From the NCBI RefSeq assembly GCF_000155735.2, contig NC_020910.1:95684-159683 (forward strand): a stretch of 64,000 bases of DNA, given 5' to 3'. Position 1 is the first letter of the stretch. Each line of letters starts with the position of its first letter. Shown piece after piece: positions 16,518 to 26,129 of the stretch. The notes beneath the pieces were generated by a model that saw only the letters and a list, made by a program, of their open reading frames with translations, did not search any database and was not told the DNA's origin. The position numbers were made by a program, and so were the translations under genes. The DNA comes from Octadecabacter arcticus 238 (GTDB taxonomy: Bacteria > Pseudomonadota > Alphaproteobacteria > Rhodobacterales > Rhodobacteraceae).

Positions 16518-18128
16518 ATGCCCGACCGTGCCTACACTCATATCATTGTCGGGGGCGGCACATCGGGATGTGTCCTTGCTGCGCGGTTGACCGAAGATGC
16601 GTCCACGAATGTCTTGTTGTTGGAAGCTGGTGGCCGCGATTGGCATCCTTATATTCACATACCGGTTGGATTCTCCAAAATCACTGGCGGGAACCTGACT
16701 TGGGGCTATCAGACCACGCCACAAGTTCATGCCAGCAATAGGCGCATACCTTACGCACAGGGCCGCGTTCTGGGAGGTGGAAGTTCAATCAACGCCGAGG
16801 TTTTCACACGTGGCGTGCCCGCTGACTACGATCGTTGGGCAAATGAAGAAGGCTGCACAGGATGGTCGTTCAAAGACATTCAGCGGTATTTCATCCGCTC
16901 TGAAGGCAACACAGCACTCGCGAATGAATGGCACGGAACCGATGGGCCTTTGGGTGTGTCGAACATTGCCAATCCGCAACCTTTGACGCGCGCCTTTGTG
17001 ATGTCCTGCCAACAGCAAGGTATCCCTTTGAACTCGGATTTTAACGGGGCAGAGCAGGCGGGCACTGGATACTATCAGCTCAATGTTGTCGGTGGTCGCA
17101 GGGTGTCAGCCGCGCGCGGGTATTTGGATCCAGCGCGAGGGCGCAAGAACCTGACCATTTTGACGGGTGCCAGAGCACATCGCCTGACATTTGATGGACA
17201 TCGCGCAACGGGTGTCGAATATGAGCTTCGCGGCAAAATCGAAACTGCAACCGCCGAAGCAGAAGTTATCGTCACGGCAGGGGCAATCGGTACCCCAAAG
17301 CTATTGATGCTGTCGGGGATCGGCCCTGCCGAACACCTTCGCGAGAAGGGCATTGAAGTACGGGCAGACGTTGCGGGGGTCGGGGCAAACCTGTCTGATC
17401 ATGTGAACATTGATTTGGTAGCAGAGCTCAAGAACCACCTGAGTTTGGATAAGTACAAAAAGCCACATTGGGCTGCATGGGCGGGGCTGCAATATGCGCT
17501 GTTCAGATCAGGACCAGTCGCGAGTAATGTGGTTGAGGGTGGGCTGTTCTGGTATTCAGGTCAGGATCGCAGCATGCCGGATTTGCAGTTCCATTTCCTT
17601 TCAGGTGCGGGGGCGGAGGACGGAGTCGCCGGCGTCGCGCCCGGAAAATCAGGCATCACCTTAAACTGCTACGGTCTGCGGCCCAAGGCGCGCGGTTCCG
17701 TGCGTTTGTTGTCTGCTGATCCGAAGGCCGCGCCGGATATCGATCCAAATTTCTTTGGTCACCCCGACGACTTGCGCGTCACTATCGAAGGTCTAAAGCT
17801 CAGCCGAGAGGTCTTTGCGCAGCCTGCTTTGGCCAAACATATCAGCCGCGTTGTTTTGCCCGATGACAGCATCAAGTCAGACGACGAGTTGTCTGACTTC
17901 GTGCGAAACCATGCGCGCACTTCGTATCATCCAGTAGGGACCTGCCGCATGGGGTCGGATGATAGCGCCGTCGTTGATCCAACCATGAAGGTGAATGGTT
18001 TTTCAGGCCTACGGATTTGTGACAGCAGTATATTCCCAAGTTTGATTGGTTCAAACACCAACGCGCCAACGGCAATGGTTGCCGAAAAGGCAAGTGACAT
18101 CATACTTGGACGCGGTAAGATCTTATGA
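16518..18128 (+). CDS. GMC family oxidoreductase (choline/alcohol dehydrogenase-like)
   Basis: FAD-dependent alcohol dehydrogenase of 536 residues. The FAD-binding N-terminus is HIIVGGGTSGCVLAARLTED with LLLEAGGRDW. GMC signature 1 appears in PYAQGRVLGGGSSINAEVF and signature 2 in GAIGTPKLLMLSGIGP. The active-site histidine region is ARTSYHPVGTCRMG and the last helix is GSNTNAPTAMVAEKAS. It starts 6 bases after the TetR stop. In this region it would oxidise a primary alcohol to the aldehyde used by the ALDH at 9458. Confidence 0.93.
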   Translation: MPDRAYTHIIVGGGTSGCVLAARLTEDASTNVLLLEAGGRDWHPYIHIPVGFSKITGGNLTWGYQTTPQVHASNRRIPYAQGRVLGGGSSINAEVFTRGVPADYDRWANEEGCTGWSFKDIQRYFIRSEGNTALANEWHGTDGPLGVSNIANPQPLTRAFVMSCQQQGIPLNSDFNGAEQAGTGYYQLNVVGGRRVSAARGYLDPARGRKNLTILTGARAHRLTFDGHRATGVEYELRGKIETATAEAEVIVTAGAIGTPKLLMLSGIGPAEHLREKGIEVRADVAGVGANLSDHVNIDLVAELKNHLSLDKYKKPHWAAWAGLQYALFRSGPVASNVVEGGLFWYSGQDRSMPDLQFHFLSGAGAEDGVAGVAPGKSGITLNCYGLRPKARGSVRLLSADPKAAPDIDPNFFGHPDDLRVTIEGLKLSREVFAQPALAKHISRVVLPDDSIKSDDELSDFVRNHARTSYHPVGTCRMGSDDSAVVDPTMKVNGFSGLRICDSSIFPSLIGSNTNAPTAMVAEKASDIILGRGKIL

Positions 18129-18140
18129 GTAGGTTTTGTC

Positions 18141-18160
18141 ACACCGTGATCAGGCGGTGT
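18141..18160 (+). terminator. Weak hairpin after the GMC gene
   Basis: ACACCG and CGGTGT pair across an 8-base loop 13 bases past the GMC stop. The stem is short and lacks a T-run, so termination is possible but unproven. The remaining 200 bases before pntA hold no other recognised element and must contain the pntA promoter. Confidence 0.3.
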
Positions 18161-18357
18161 ATAGCAGGGAATTGTCTCTGTGCAGGGTACCAGAGTGGCT
18201 GTGTTGCACCTACAAACAGGACCTGTCCGCCCAACGTCAGGCTCTTTATGAATTGGGCGTATCGCAAGCAGCGCTATCAAACCGTCTCTTTTCCTTGTGA
18301 ATTGGCTTATCGGGCAATAACTCATTCGATACCGACGGTTAACATGGGGAAGACGGC

Positions 18358-19929
18358 ATGAAAATTGGCACGCCAAAGGAACTATTTGATGGGGAAAATC
18401 GCGTTGCGATGACGCCAGCTTCCGCGCTTGAACTGCAAAAACTCGGGCACGATTGTGTGATTGAGACCAAGGCGGGCGACGCTTCTGGTTTCTCGGACAA
18501 GTCTTATGAGGACGCTGGCGTTGAGGTTGTAAAAACCGCTGCCGCCCTGTGGAAAGCAGCCGATGTCATCGCCAAGGTGCGCGTGCCTGACGCGGACGAA
18601 ATGAAACGCCTTCGCGCAGATCAGACATTGATTTCTTTCTTCAGTCCGGTCGCTGACGACGACAAGATGAAATCTGCCGCCAAAAAGGGCGCGACCGTTG
18701 TGGCGATGGAAATGATCCCGCGTATCTCGCGCGCACAGAAGATGGACGCGCTGAGTTCCATGGCCAATATCGCGGGCTACCGCGCGGTCATTGAGGCAGG
18801 CAATCATTTCCCGCGCTTCTTTACGGGGCAGATCACAGCGGCGGGTAAGGTCCCGCCGGCTAAGGTTCTGGTGGTGGGCGCTGGGGTTGCGGGCCTTGCG
18901 GCGATTGGTACTGCGACGTCGCTTGGCGCGATTACCTACGCATTTGATGTACGCCCGGAAGTGGCCGAACAGGTCGAAAGCATGGGCGCGCAGTTTGTGT
19001 TCCTCGACTTTGATGAAGACCAAAAAGACGGTTCCGAAACAGGCGGGTACGCTGCCGTGTCCAGCCCAGAATTTGCCGCCGCGCAATTGGCGAAATTCCG
19101 CGAAATTGCGCCGGACATGGACATTGTCATTACGACAGCACTGATCCCCAATCGCGCCGCACCCGAGCTTTGGACCGAAGACATGGTCAAAGCCATGAAG
19201 CCCGGATCGGTGATCGTAGATTTGGCGGCAGAAAAGGGCGGCAACTGCAAGCTGACCGTGATGGATGAAAAGATCGTCACCGAAAACGGCGTCACCATCA
19301 TTGGCTATACAGATTTCCCGTCCCGCATGGCGGCGCAATCATCAACGCTTTATGCCACCAACGTCCGCCATTTGTTGACCGATCTGACACCGGACAAAGA
19401 CGGTAAGATTAACCACAACATGGAAGACGACGTGATCCGCGGTGCGACCATCGCCCACGCATCAGCCGTTACGTTCCCGCCGCCGCCACCGAAAATTCAG
19501 GCGATTGCGGCCAAACCGAAAGCGCCGGTAGTTGAACTCACACCAGAGCAAAAGCGCGCAAACGAAGTTGCGGCGTTTAAGGCGCAGACCAAAAGCCAGG
19601 TGATACTGCTGTCTGTGGGGGCGCTCCTGCTTTTGGCGGTCGGCCTTGTGGCACCGGCGTCGTTCATGCAGCACTTCATCGTGTTTGTATTGGCGGTTTT
19701 CGTTGGCTTTCAGGTCATCTGGGGCGTCGCACATTCGCTGCACACGCCACTTATGGCGGTCACCAATGCAATTAGCTCGATCATCATTCTGGGCGCACTT
19801 ATGCAGATTGGATCCGGGTCGTTCATCGTCGTAGTGCTGGCCGCACTTGCGGTGTTCATGACAGGTATTAATATCTTCGGGGGTTTCCTCGTGACACGGC
19901 GCATGCTCGCTATGTTCCAGAAGTCGTAA
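18358..19929 (+). CDS. pntA: NAD(P) transhydrogenase subunit alpha
   Basis: With PntB it couples proton entry to hydride transfer from NADH to NADP+. The 523-residue chain has the NAD-binding domain I ([59 protein letters not shown]) and a C-terminal membrane part of about four helices starting near residue 400 ([19 protein letters not shown]). Length matches the fused alpha type of E. coli (about 510), not the split PntAA/PntAB of Rhodospirillum. A proline-rich linker PPPPPK lies between the parts. Confidence 0.97.
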   Translation: MKIGTPKELFDGENRVAMTPASALELQKLGHDCVIETKAGDASGFSDKSYEDAGVEVVKTAAALWKAADVIAKVRVPDADEMKRLRADQTLISFFSPVADDDKMKSAAKKGATVVAMEMIPRISRAQKMDALSSMANIAGYRAVIEAGNHFPRFFTGQITAAGKVPPAKVLVVGAGVAGLAAIGTATSLGAITYAFDVRPEVAEQVESMGAQFVFLDFDEDQKDGSETGGYAAVSSPEFAAAQLAKFREIAPDMDIVITTALIPNRAAPELWTEDMVKAMKPGSVIVDLAAEKGGNCKLTVMDEKIVTENGVTIIGYTDFPSRMAAQSSTLYATNVRHLLTDLTPDKDGKINHNMEDDVIRGATIAHASAVTFPPPPPKIQAIAAKPKAPVVELTPEQKRANEVAAFKAQTKSQVILLSVGALLLLAVGLVAPASFMQHFIVFVLAVFVGFQVIWGVAHSLHTPLMAVTNAISSIIILGALMQIGSGSFIVVVLAALAVFMTGINIFGGFLVTRRMLAMFQKS

Positions 19930-19941
19930 GGGAAAATAACA

Positions 19942-21375
19942 ATGGAATTTGGTTTTACAACAGCGGCTTACGTCGTTTCAGCGGTTCTTTTCATTCTGTC
20001 ACTGGGCGGGCTTTCGGGGCAAGAGAGCGCCAAACGTGCGGTCTGGTATGGCATCGTCGGCATGGCGCTGGCGGTGGCTGCGACACTTGTTGGGCCTGGT
20101 GCAGGCTATTGGCTGTTGTCGGTGCTGATGATTATCGGCGGCGGCGCGATTGGCTATCAATTGGCGACCAAGGTGCGGATGACGCAGATGCCCGAACTGG
20201 TCGCCGCGATGCATTCGCTGGTCGGTCTTGCGGCGGTCTTTGTCGGACTTATCGCGCACATCGAACTCACGCGCGTGATGGGTATGGACGCTCCAAAGCG
20301 CGACGGATTGAGCGGATTTGCAGGATTGCTGGCGCATAAATCTGGCGTTGAAATCAGCATTCTGCGTGTTGAATTGTTCCTTGGTGTCTTCATCGGCGCG
20401 ATCACCTTCACCGGCTCCGTTGTTGCCTATGGCAAATTGGCTGGCAAAGTGGACAGTGTGGCGCAAAAGCTGCCCGGCGGGCATCTGCTGAACATCGCGG
20501 CGGCGGCCATCGCTGTTGTGACGCTCATCACCTATATCAACACGGGCGGGTTCCTCCCACTGTTACTGATGCTGCTGGCGGCGCTGTTTATTGGCTACCA
20601 TTTGATCATGGGGATCGGCGGCGCGGACATGCCTGTCGTTGTGTCCATGCTCAACAGTTATTCCGGTTGGGCGGCGGCTGCGATTGGTTTCAGCCTTGGT
20701 AATGATCTGTTGATTGTGGTCGGCGCGTTGGTCGGATCAAGCGGTGCGATCCTGTCCTACATCATGTGTAAGGCGATGAATCGCAGCTTTGTGTCCGTGA
20801 TCTTGGGTGGCTTTGGCGGTCCGCAGGGCGAACAAATGGCGGTGGAAGGCGAACAGGTCGCCATTGAAGCCGACGGTGTGGCAAGCGCGCTGGAAGAAGC
20901 CGACAGCGTCATCATCATCCCAGGTTACGGCATGGCGGTGGCACAGGCGCAGCAGAACGTCGCAGAACTGACACGTCGTCTGCGCGCCAAGGGTAAGACC
21001 GTGCGCTTTGCCATTCACCCCGTCGCGGGGCGTTTGCCGGGTCATATGAACGTGCTTCTGGCCGAAGCCAAAGTGCCCTATGATATCGTCATGGAAATGG
21101 ACGAGGTAAACGACGATTTCCCCACGACAGACGTGGCGATTGTGATCGGTTCCAATGACATCGTGAATCCTGCAGCACAGGACGATCCGAACTCCCCCAT
21201 CGCGGGGATGCCGGTTCTGGAATGTTGGAAGGCCAAGCAGGTGTTCGTGTCCAAGCGTGGCCAAGGCACGGGGTATTCCGGCATCGAAAACCCGCTGTTC
21301 TTCAAGGAAAACACCCGTATGTTTTACGGGGATGCAAAGGCATCGCTTGATGCATTGTTGACCAAGATTAGCTAA
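19942..21375 (+). CDS. pntB: NAD(P) transhydrogenase subunit beta
   Basis: Membrane and NADP-binding subunit, 477 residues. About nine helices occupy the first 270 residues ([40 protein letters not shown]). Domain III holds the NADP site with [20 protein letters not shown] and [15 protein letters not shown], ending in [20 protein letters not shown]. It starts 12 bases after pntA in one operon. This pair is core metabolism and anchors the region to a chromosome or chromid. Confidence 0.97.
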   Translation: MEFGFTTAAYVVSAVLFILSLGGLSGQESAKRAVWYGIVGMALAVAATLVGPGAGYWLLSVLMIIGGGAIGYQLATKVRMTQMPELVAAMHSLVGLAAVFVGLIAHIELTRVMGMDAPKRDGLSGFAGLLAHKSGVEISILRVELFLGVFIGAITFTGSVVAYGKLAGKVDSVAQKLPGGHLLNIAAAAIAVVTLITYINTGGFLPLLLMLLAALFIGYHLIMGIGGADMPVVVSMLNSYSGWAAAAIGFSLGNDLLIVVGALVGSSGAILSYIMCKAMNRSFVSVILGGFGGPQGEQMAVEGEQVAIEADGVASALEEADSVIIIPGYGMAVAQAQQNVAELTRRLRAKGKTVRFAIHPVAGRLPGHMNVLLAEAKVPYDIVMEMDEVNDDFPTTDVAIVIGSNDIVNPAAQDDPNSPIAGMPVLECWKAKQVFVSKRGQGTGYSGIENPLFFKENTRMFYGDAKASLDALLTKIS

Positions 21376-21549
21376 CTATATCACAGCTACGGCAAAACCC
21401 GAAATTTTTCATGAGTTATGACGCGGAAATTGTCTGAGACTTGGCTTCGGAAGGTTTTTCACTCATTCTGGATGGTTTCGCGAAAGAATTTCAGGATCGC
21501 ATTCGCGAACTGTTTTTGTGTCGGGTAATATCGATTGTGCGTCACATGT

Positions 21550-21655
21550 TGATGCACGCCAACGCCGGCGTTGTTCACCAATGTCGTAACCGGCCCAAGC
21601 GCCTTCTCGACTTGCGCAAGCTGTGAGGCACGCGCGGACAGGTCCGAGACCATAC
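21550..21655 (-). pseudogene. SDR-family fragment
   Basis: The minus strand reads SDLSARASQLAQVEKALGPV followed by TTLVNNAGVGVHQ, the middle part of a short-chain dehydrogenase including the NNAG motif. The cofactor motif and the YxxxK active site are missing. It resembles the corresponding part of the SDR at 5668-6438 (LGPITTLVNNAGVGV). Only about 35 codons remain next to an IS4 relic. Confidence 0.7.
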
Positions 21656-21732
21656 TACACGACAGTAGGGTGTTTGAGGGTGCCAGAAGGTGATTTAGGA
21701 GCGGACTCTTATTGCTAAAAAAGGTTCCACTG

Positions 21733-22005
21733 ATGATCACGAAAGCCCTGACGACCCTCAAGAAGAGGTTATCCCCCCATTTAGAGTTGAGCAACACTCG
21801 CCTTGAAACGATGTGCCTCTTGATCATGGGAATGGTGAATGCCCGGACGGTAAATTTGAGCCATCTGGCCTGTGAGTTTCCTACCGATAGCAAAGTTGAA
21901 AGCACCTACCGTCGCCTACAACGCTTTTTCCAGCATGTTGATCTTGGCTCGGATTGGGCGGCCCCCTTGCTTGTTAAAATGATTGGTTCTGGCCCCACCT
22001 GGAAT
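21733..22005 (+). pseudogene. IS4-family transposase N-terminal fragment
   Basis: The frame starts MITKALTTLKKRLSPHLELS and continues with LETMCLLIMGMVNARTVNLS and ESTYRRLQRFFQHVDL, the usual N-terminus of IS4-type transposases. It is cut after about 91 codons by IS6 copy B at 22006, and the catalytic DDE part is gone. Confidence 0.75.
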
Positions 22006-22832
22006 GGCTTTGTCGCAAATTTTATTGAAGTTTGAGTGCGGGGATCGGCTGGACACAATTACGCTGCGAGCGCCGCAAACTGCTGGAATGCGGTAAGGCC
22101 GTTGGCATTGAGCTGCCCCTTTCGGATCATGTGCGTGGTCTCGATCCCAGCCAGTGTCGCCTCGGCAGAATGGAAGGCCTTGAAGCCAAGCATGGGGCCC
22201 GTGATCCGCTTCTCGAAGCGATGGTCTTGTTCGATGGTGTTGTTGAGGTATTTGACCTGCAGGATCTTGATCGTGTTGCCGGAGCCCGTGAACTTCAGGA
22301 TCACATTGACGCTTTGCAGGCCCGCCAGATTAGCGCCGCTTTTGTCGATGACGACACGGTCATGCACGCCGTTCGTGCCAATTGCGCGCTTGAAAAATCG
22401 GCGAGCCGCAGCCTTATTCCGACGCTCGGACAGCATGAAATCAAGGGTTTTCCCTGTGTTGTCGACCGCCCGGTAATAGTAGGTCCATTTGCCCTTAACC
22501 TTGATGTATGTTTCGTCCATGCGCTAAGATACGGCGGTCGGCTTCTTGCGGGACTGAGCCTGTACCGCCATCAGCGGTGCAAACTTGACTACCCAACGGT
22601 TCAGCGTCCCATGATCAACATCAACGCCACGCTCCTCCATGATATCTTCAAGATCACGGTATGAGACTGGGTAGCGAAGATAAAAGAAGACCGCGAAAAG
22701 GATCACGTCCTTCGGGAAGTGCATACCCTTGAAATCGATCATGGCTCTACATCCCTTACCCGTTATGGTTGCCCACAAACTATTGCGCCATTACGCGTCA
22801 CCGCGAAAGATAAAAAATTTTGCGACAGTACC
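22006..22832 (-). mobile_element. IS6-family insertion sequence, copy B (inactive)
   Basis: Bounded by ggctttgtcgcaaatttt (from 22006) and ttttgcgacagtacc (ending 22832), variants of the ends of copy A. It cuts an IS4 fragment on its left. The transposase gene inside is interrupted by a stop codon. Its leader keeps about 38 bases that copy A lacks, so B represents the longer form. Confidence 0.82.
22059..22742 (-). pseudogene. IS6-family transposase with an in-frame stop
   Basis: Nearly identical to the transposase at 500-1183. The N-terminal 73 codons end ...SRKKPTAVS, then a TAG replaces the tryptophan codon of the intact copy (SWRMDETY), and the frame continues RMDETYIKVKGKW to the normal end. 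All three catalytic acids lie after the stop, so the product is inactive unless the stop is suppressed. Confidence 0.9.
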
Positions 22833-22927
22833 ATCCCCCCCGCTCGTCTGTCGCGGTCGGCAAAAACAGCGCGACGTCGCCAAGACCATGATTGTGTTAG
22901 GGGTACTTTTGCGTTTGCGCAGAACAC

Positions 22928-24280
22928 TCAAACCGTCACGAAATGTGTATCGCCATCAGCCACCGGCGGGCCGCTGAAATCCGCCTCGTCCGGAATGCGG
23001 CCGAAAGCAATTTTGCCACCAAGATATCCGCCAGGCACTTCTCCGGGGAGGCCAAGAGACAAGGCCTGTGGTCCCAACCGGGCGCGCAGGCCGTCCATCA
23101 GATCGCTGACAGCTTCCCATTTCGCGCGTGATGCCCCTTCTGATGCCTCGCCTGACGGCCCGGCCGCTGCGGCAAAGAGATCGGTCATAACTTGATCTTC
23201 TTCGATCAGCCCGTGGATTATCACACTGACTGAGCGTGGTGCGAATTTCAGCCGGTACTCTGCCTGTATCAAACCCTCATTGAGAGCCTGCATGAAGGCG
23301 TGATCATCACGTACAGGAAGGAAATTGGTCTCCCAGCTCCAGCTCTGGTCTTCGCTCTGAGACCCGGAAGCCGACTGTAAACCTCTCCCGCGAAAACTCA
23401 GCGTCAGCTTCGTCGCGCGCATGTCAGCGCGCCGCACACGACGGGCGGCACTTTCGGTCAGAAGGCGTGCGCAGATCCGCACCTTTTCAGGATTTCGCCA
23501 ATCACGAGGCAAAACCCGGCTATGTCCGAACATGCTCTTTTTCGTTGGGGGCCGCTCCGTATGATAGCCATGCAAACCGTTCCAGAAACGTTCACCCTCG
23601 ACACTGCCCCAGATGGCGCGCGCCTGCTTAGGTGCCAGCGCCCAAAGACCTGAAAAGTCGCGCACACCGGCGGCGGCAAGGCGCGACTGCATCCCTTTGG
23701 AGATGCCCGGCAGATCGCTAAGTTCGATATCAGCGAGGGCACTCGGCAGGTCTTCAGCTCGGATTAGACGAAAGCCGTTGGGTTTGTGCATTTCGGCTGC
23801 GATCTTCGCCAGTAATTCTGTTGGTGCCATGCCGATCGAACAAGTGAGGCCGTCGCTGAATGTGCTGGCGAGCGCCTGCTTGATTCTCTGCGCCAGTGCT
23901 TCTCCCGCCGCGCCCTCGACCGGCACAAGGTTGCAGACGACCTCGTCGATCGAGCGGACATGGGCCACGGGCAAACAGGTTTCTATCACATCAAGGATGC
24001 GTTTGTGTAGGCGGACATAGACATCGTGGCGGGCTACAACGAAAATCATGTCGGGGATGACCTCGCGTGCTTTGGTGATAGACATGCGGGATTTGACACC
24101 GCGCGCTTTGGCCTCGCGGCTGACCGCGATGCAACTAGTGTGCAGCGCATCCAGCGGCACCACGCCGACTGGCCGGCCGCGCAAGACCGGATTGAAATGC
24201 TGTTCAACCGAGGCAAAGAAGCTGTCGAAATCTAGATAAAGTCGCTCGATGCCGCAGGCCTGTCCGCGCGAATGCTGCAT
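22928..24280 (-). CDS. Y-family DNA polymerase (DinB/ImpB/UmuC type)
   Basis: Translesion polymerase of 450 residues. Catalytic metal motifs are YLDFDSFFASVEQ (D17 and D19) and RSIDEVVCNLVP; the helix-hairpin-helix part is LSDLPGISKGMQSRLAAAGV, followed by a little-finger domain (RPPTKKSMFGHSRVLP). A long C-terminal tail of about 100 residues beyond the little finger sets it apart from E. coli DinB (351 residues). No imuA or dnaE2 gene is adjacent. Such single ImpB/UmuC-type genes are often carried by alphaproteobacterial plasmids and islands. Confidence 0.88.
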   Translation of the reverse strand: MQHSRGQACGIERLYLDFDSFFASVEQHFNPVLRGRPVGVVPLDALHTSCIAVSREAKARGVKSRMSITKAREVIPDMIFVVARHDVYVRLHKRILDVIETCLPVAHVRSIDEVVCNLVPVEGAAGEALAQRIKQALASTFSDGLTCSIGMAPTELLAKIAAEMHKPNGFRLIRAEDLPSALADIELSDLPGISKGMQSRLAAAGVRDFSGLWALAPKQARAIWGSVEGERFWNGLHGYHTERPPTKKSMFGHSRVLPRDWRNPEKVRICARLLTESAARRVRRADMRATKLTLSFRGRGLQSASGSQSEDQSWSWETNFLPVRDDHAFMQALNEGLIQAEYRLKFAPRSVSVIIHGLIEEDQVMTDLFAAAAGPSGEASEGASRAKWEAVSDLMDGLRARLGPQALSLGLPGEVPGGYLGGKIAFGRIPDEADFSGPPVADGDTHFVTV

Positions 24281-24393
24281 AATGTCTTACTTTTGGCTCA
24301 AGGTACTGAACAATAGCTTGTCAGGTTGGCGACACAAGGCTGCCGCCCTGAGAGATATAGTAGTTCAGATCAAATCCCCTATCGTCTCTATGC

Positions 24394-24780
24394 TCAGTTG
24401 TCGTCATCTGGGTCACGCACAATCACATCCGGTTCATCATGGATTTGGGATTGGTCCATGAAGGTGATGCGCATGCCCCATCCTGCGAACGGCCTGATCA
24501 ATTGCATGAACGCGTCGGCATCCAACTCCTTGTCATCGATATACACGACAAGACCACCATCCTCGTTATCTGACACCTCACATTTCAGGACATGACCGCG
24601 CGCTGACCATTGCTTAACATCGTCAAGCCATTCGATTTGCGGCCGTCCTTTCGGGATTTCAATCGGTCGATTGGCCGGATCGGCGATATTGGCCTCTTGG
24701 GCTGCAATGACATCATTGAACATCTCAAGGATTTCACGATCGGACAAAGTATCGATTTCTGGACCAAGCTTGAAATTTAC
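24394..24780 (-). pseudogene. Hypothetical acidic protein, probably 5'-truncated by IS200
   Basis: The frame reads VNFKLGPEIDTLSDREILEM and ends with EPDVIVRDPDDDN. It is acidic and apparently all cytosolic; I do not recognise the family. The only initiation codon before residue 24 is a TTG that lies inside the IS200 element, whose left end begins at 24781, so the original start has probably been displaced. It converges on nothing and follows the same strand as the polymerase, 113 bases upstream of it. Confidence 0.5.
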
Positions 24781-24840
24781 TTTCCACAAACGGGATTAAA
24801 GCCACCGGCTTCCAGCCGGTCCGCTTTAGCGTAATGTACT

Positions 24841-24909
24841 ATAATCTTCCCTCTCATTTTTAAGACCCCGCGAAGCAGTAAGGGTCTTAAAAATGAGAGG
24901 GAAGATTAT
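24841..24909 (+). promoter_or_regulatory. Long leader hairpin masking the tnpA ribosome site (copy A)
   Basis: A perfect 28-bp stem (24841-24868 with 24882-24909) and a 13-base loop. The right arm contains the Shine-Dalgarno sequence gagaggga and reaches the start codon at 24908. The structure would hide the ribosome site and stop read-through transcripts. The same hairpin occurs in copy B at 41303-41371. IS200 of enterobacteria is known to limit transposase synthesis in this way. Confidence 0.85.
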
Positions 24910-25327
24910 GATCTATTCCACAGGAAGCCATACCAAATTTTATCACCGGTTTCACGTCGTCTGGACAACAAAATACCGATACAAAGTTATGCGCGGTGAG
25001 ATGCGTGAGCGTATCCGTGAAATCATTATCCAAACATGCCAAGAACTTGGCGTGCATATTGAGAAGGGCGTATTGTCGACCGATCACGTCCACATGTTCA
25101 TATCGGTCCCGCCTCAGATAGCATTGTCAAAGGTGATGATGCGGATCAAGGGACGCTCGTCTTATAAGATACAGCGCGAGTTTCCCGAACTGCGCAAACG
25201 GTACTGGGGCCAGCGGTTTTGGGCTCGCGGATTTTTCTCAACAACTAGCGGCAATGTCACTGACGCTGTCATACTTCAGTATCTTGAATTACATTCAAAA
25301 AGGGAACCTACCGGCGTCAGCCGGTAG
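24908..25327 (+). CDS. tnpA: IS200-type Y1 transposase TnpA
   Basis: HUH single-strand transposase of 139 residues from ATG 24908; an ATG at 24893 lies inside the hairpin. The metal-binding HUH motif is STDHVHMFISVP, and the catalytic tyrosine is in DAVILQYLELH. The N-terminal FYHRFHVVWTTKYRY is typical of the family. The product is identical to that at 41370-41789. No tnpB gene is present, so this is the IS200 subgroup. Confidence 0.93.
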   Translation: MIYSTGSHTKFYHRFHVVWTTKYRYKVMRGEMRERIREIIIQTCQELGVHIEKGVLSTDHVHMFISVPPQIALSKVMMRIKGRSSYKIQREFPELRKRYWGQRFWARGFFSTTSGNVTDAVILQYLELHSKREPTGVSR

Positions 25328-25479
25328 TCGTTCAGTGTCCCATAGGCAGGATCAGCATACTCAATGATTGCTGACTCCCCCTCCCGCGAGATATGCATTT
25401 GATCGATCGTGGATTGAGGTGGTCGTCGAAAGCGCAAAGCAGGTCTCCAAATGGATGCCAGGGCTCTATTGTCACGTTA

Positions 25480-25768
25480 TCACAGAGCTGGCAGTGAATT
25501 AGTGGTCAAGCATAGATCGATCGACCTTGTCAAATCAAGCACATGCCTCTGCGCCGACCCGGTGACGTCGAGCGTGGCAATAGACAAATTTGCCTCTGCA
25601 TGTTTTGCGCCGATCGCATAGTTTGTGAACATTGGATCGGGTGGAAGCGCGCCATGATGCGGGTAAAGCAGCATGACATTCGGACAATTGTAAAGCTGGC
25701 TGTAGGCCATCAGCTGATAGACATCTCCCTGGCTGACGCCCTGTTTTGGATCGTCAATCTGCGGTGTT
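25480..25768 (-). pseudogene. McrC-like restriction protein, C-terminal fragment
   Basis: The minus strand reads TPQIDDPKQGVSQGDVYQLM, then AYSQLYNCPNVMLLYPHHGA and IATLDVTGSAQRHVLDLTRS to a stop at 25480. The DVYQ-MAY-YPH pattern matches the end of McrC, partner of the modification-dependent nuclease McrB. The upstream part is cut by the inverted-repeat element at 25769. No mcrB gene is present. Confidence 0.7.
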
Positions 25769-26129
25769 AGGCCCCATCGGAAGGTTTGTTCGTACGATCC
25801 GTTAAGAAGGAACGCATAGCGAACAAAATATTAAGCAAACCGATAAAGCCGTTTCTGAACAGCATGTTGCATCAATTGGAGCGTTTTTAGTTGATGTGCA
25901 GAATTGGGTATCCAACTCTGCCTGTCTCAAAACCGACCGGTTTAAAGACAACATAGGGGTTAGGTCATTAGCGGTCAGAAAAGATCCTAAACCTGCCCCT
26001 AAAGCTGTCTCTAAACTGTTTTGCCCATAAAATGAGGGCCATACATTTTATGGACTGTGCTAAAATACGGGTGTCCTTCGTTCGTACTGGTCTAGGGTAA
26101 CCCTACGAACAAACCTTGCGATGGGGCCT
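25769..26129. mobile_element. Miniature inverted-repeat element (MITE-like), 361 bp
   Basis: The ends at 25769-25794 and 26104-26129 are 26-base inverted repeats with one mismatch (begin aggccccatcg). The 309 bases between them have no plausible gene and contain AT-rich DNA. It separates an mcrC remnant from an ISNCY-type transposase N-terminus, so it interrupts or joins other mobile DNA. No target duplication is obvious. It could be a deletion derivative of an autonomous element not present here. Confidence 0.65.

Larger units (their letters stand above)
24781..25336 (+). mobile_element. IS200/IS605-family element, copy A
   Basis: A 556-base element almost identical to copy B at 41243-41798; I noticed only two differences, in the leader loop and in the gene. 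It lies directly 3' of TTAC, as does copy B, so TTAC is the likely target. The left end has a hairpin (ACCGGCT/AGCCGGT, about 24801-24817) and the right end another (CTACCGGC/GCCGGTAG, 25308-25327). There are no inverted repeats or target duplications, as expected for single-strand transposition. Confidence 0.92.

Noticed and set aside
18125..18361. 78-codon frame between the GMC gene and pntA
   Set aside because: Cysteine-rich, random-looking product without a ribosome site; the region is better explained as promoter and leader of pntA.
18382..19338. 318-codon minus-strand frame inside pntA
   Set aside because: Antisense shadow of a clearly conserved transhydrogenase gene; histidine- and arginine-rich composition is typical of such shadows.
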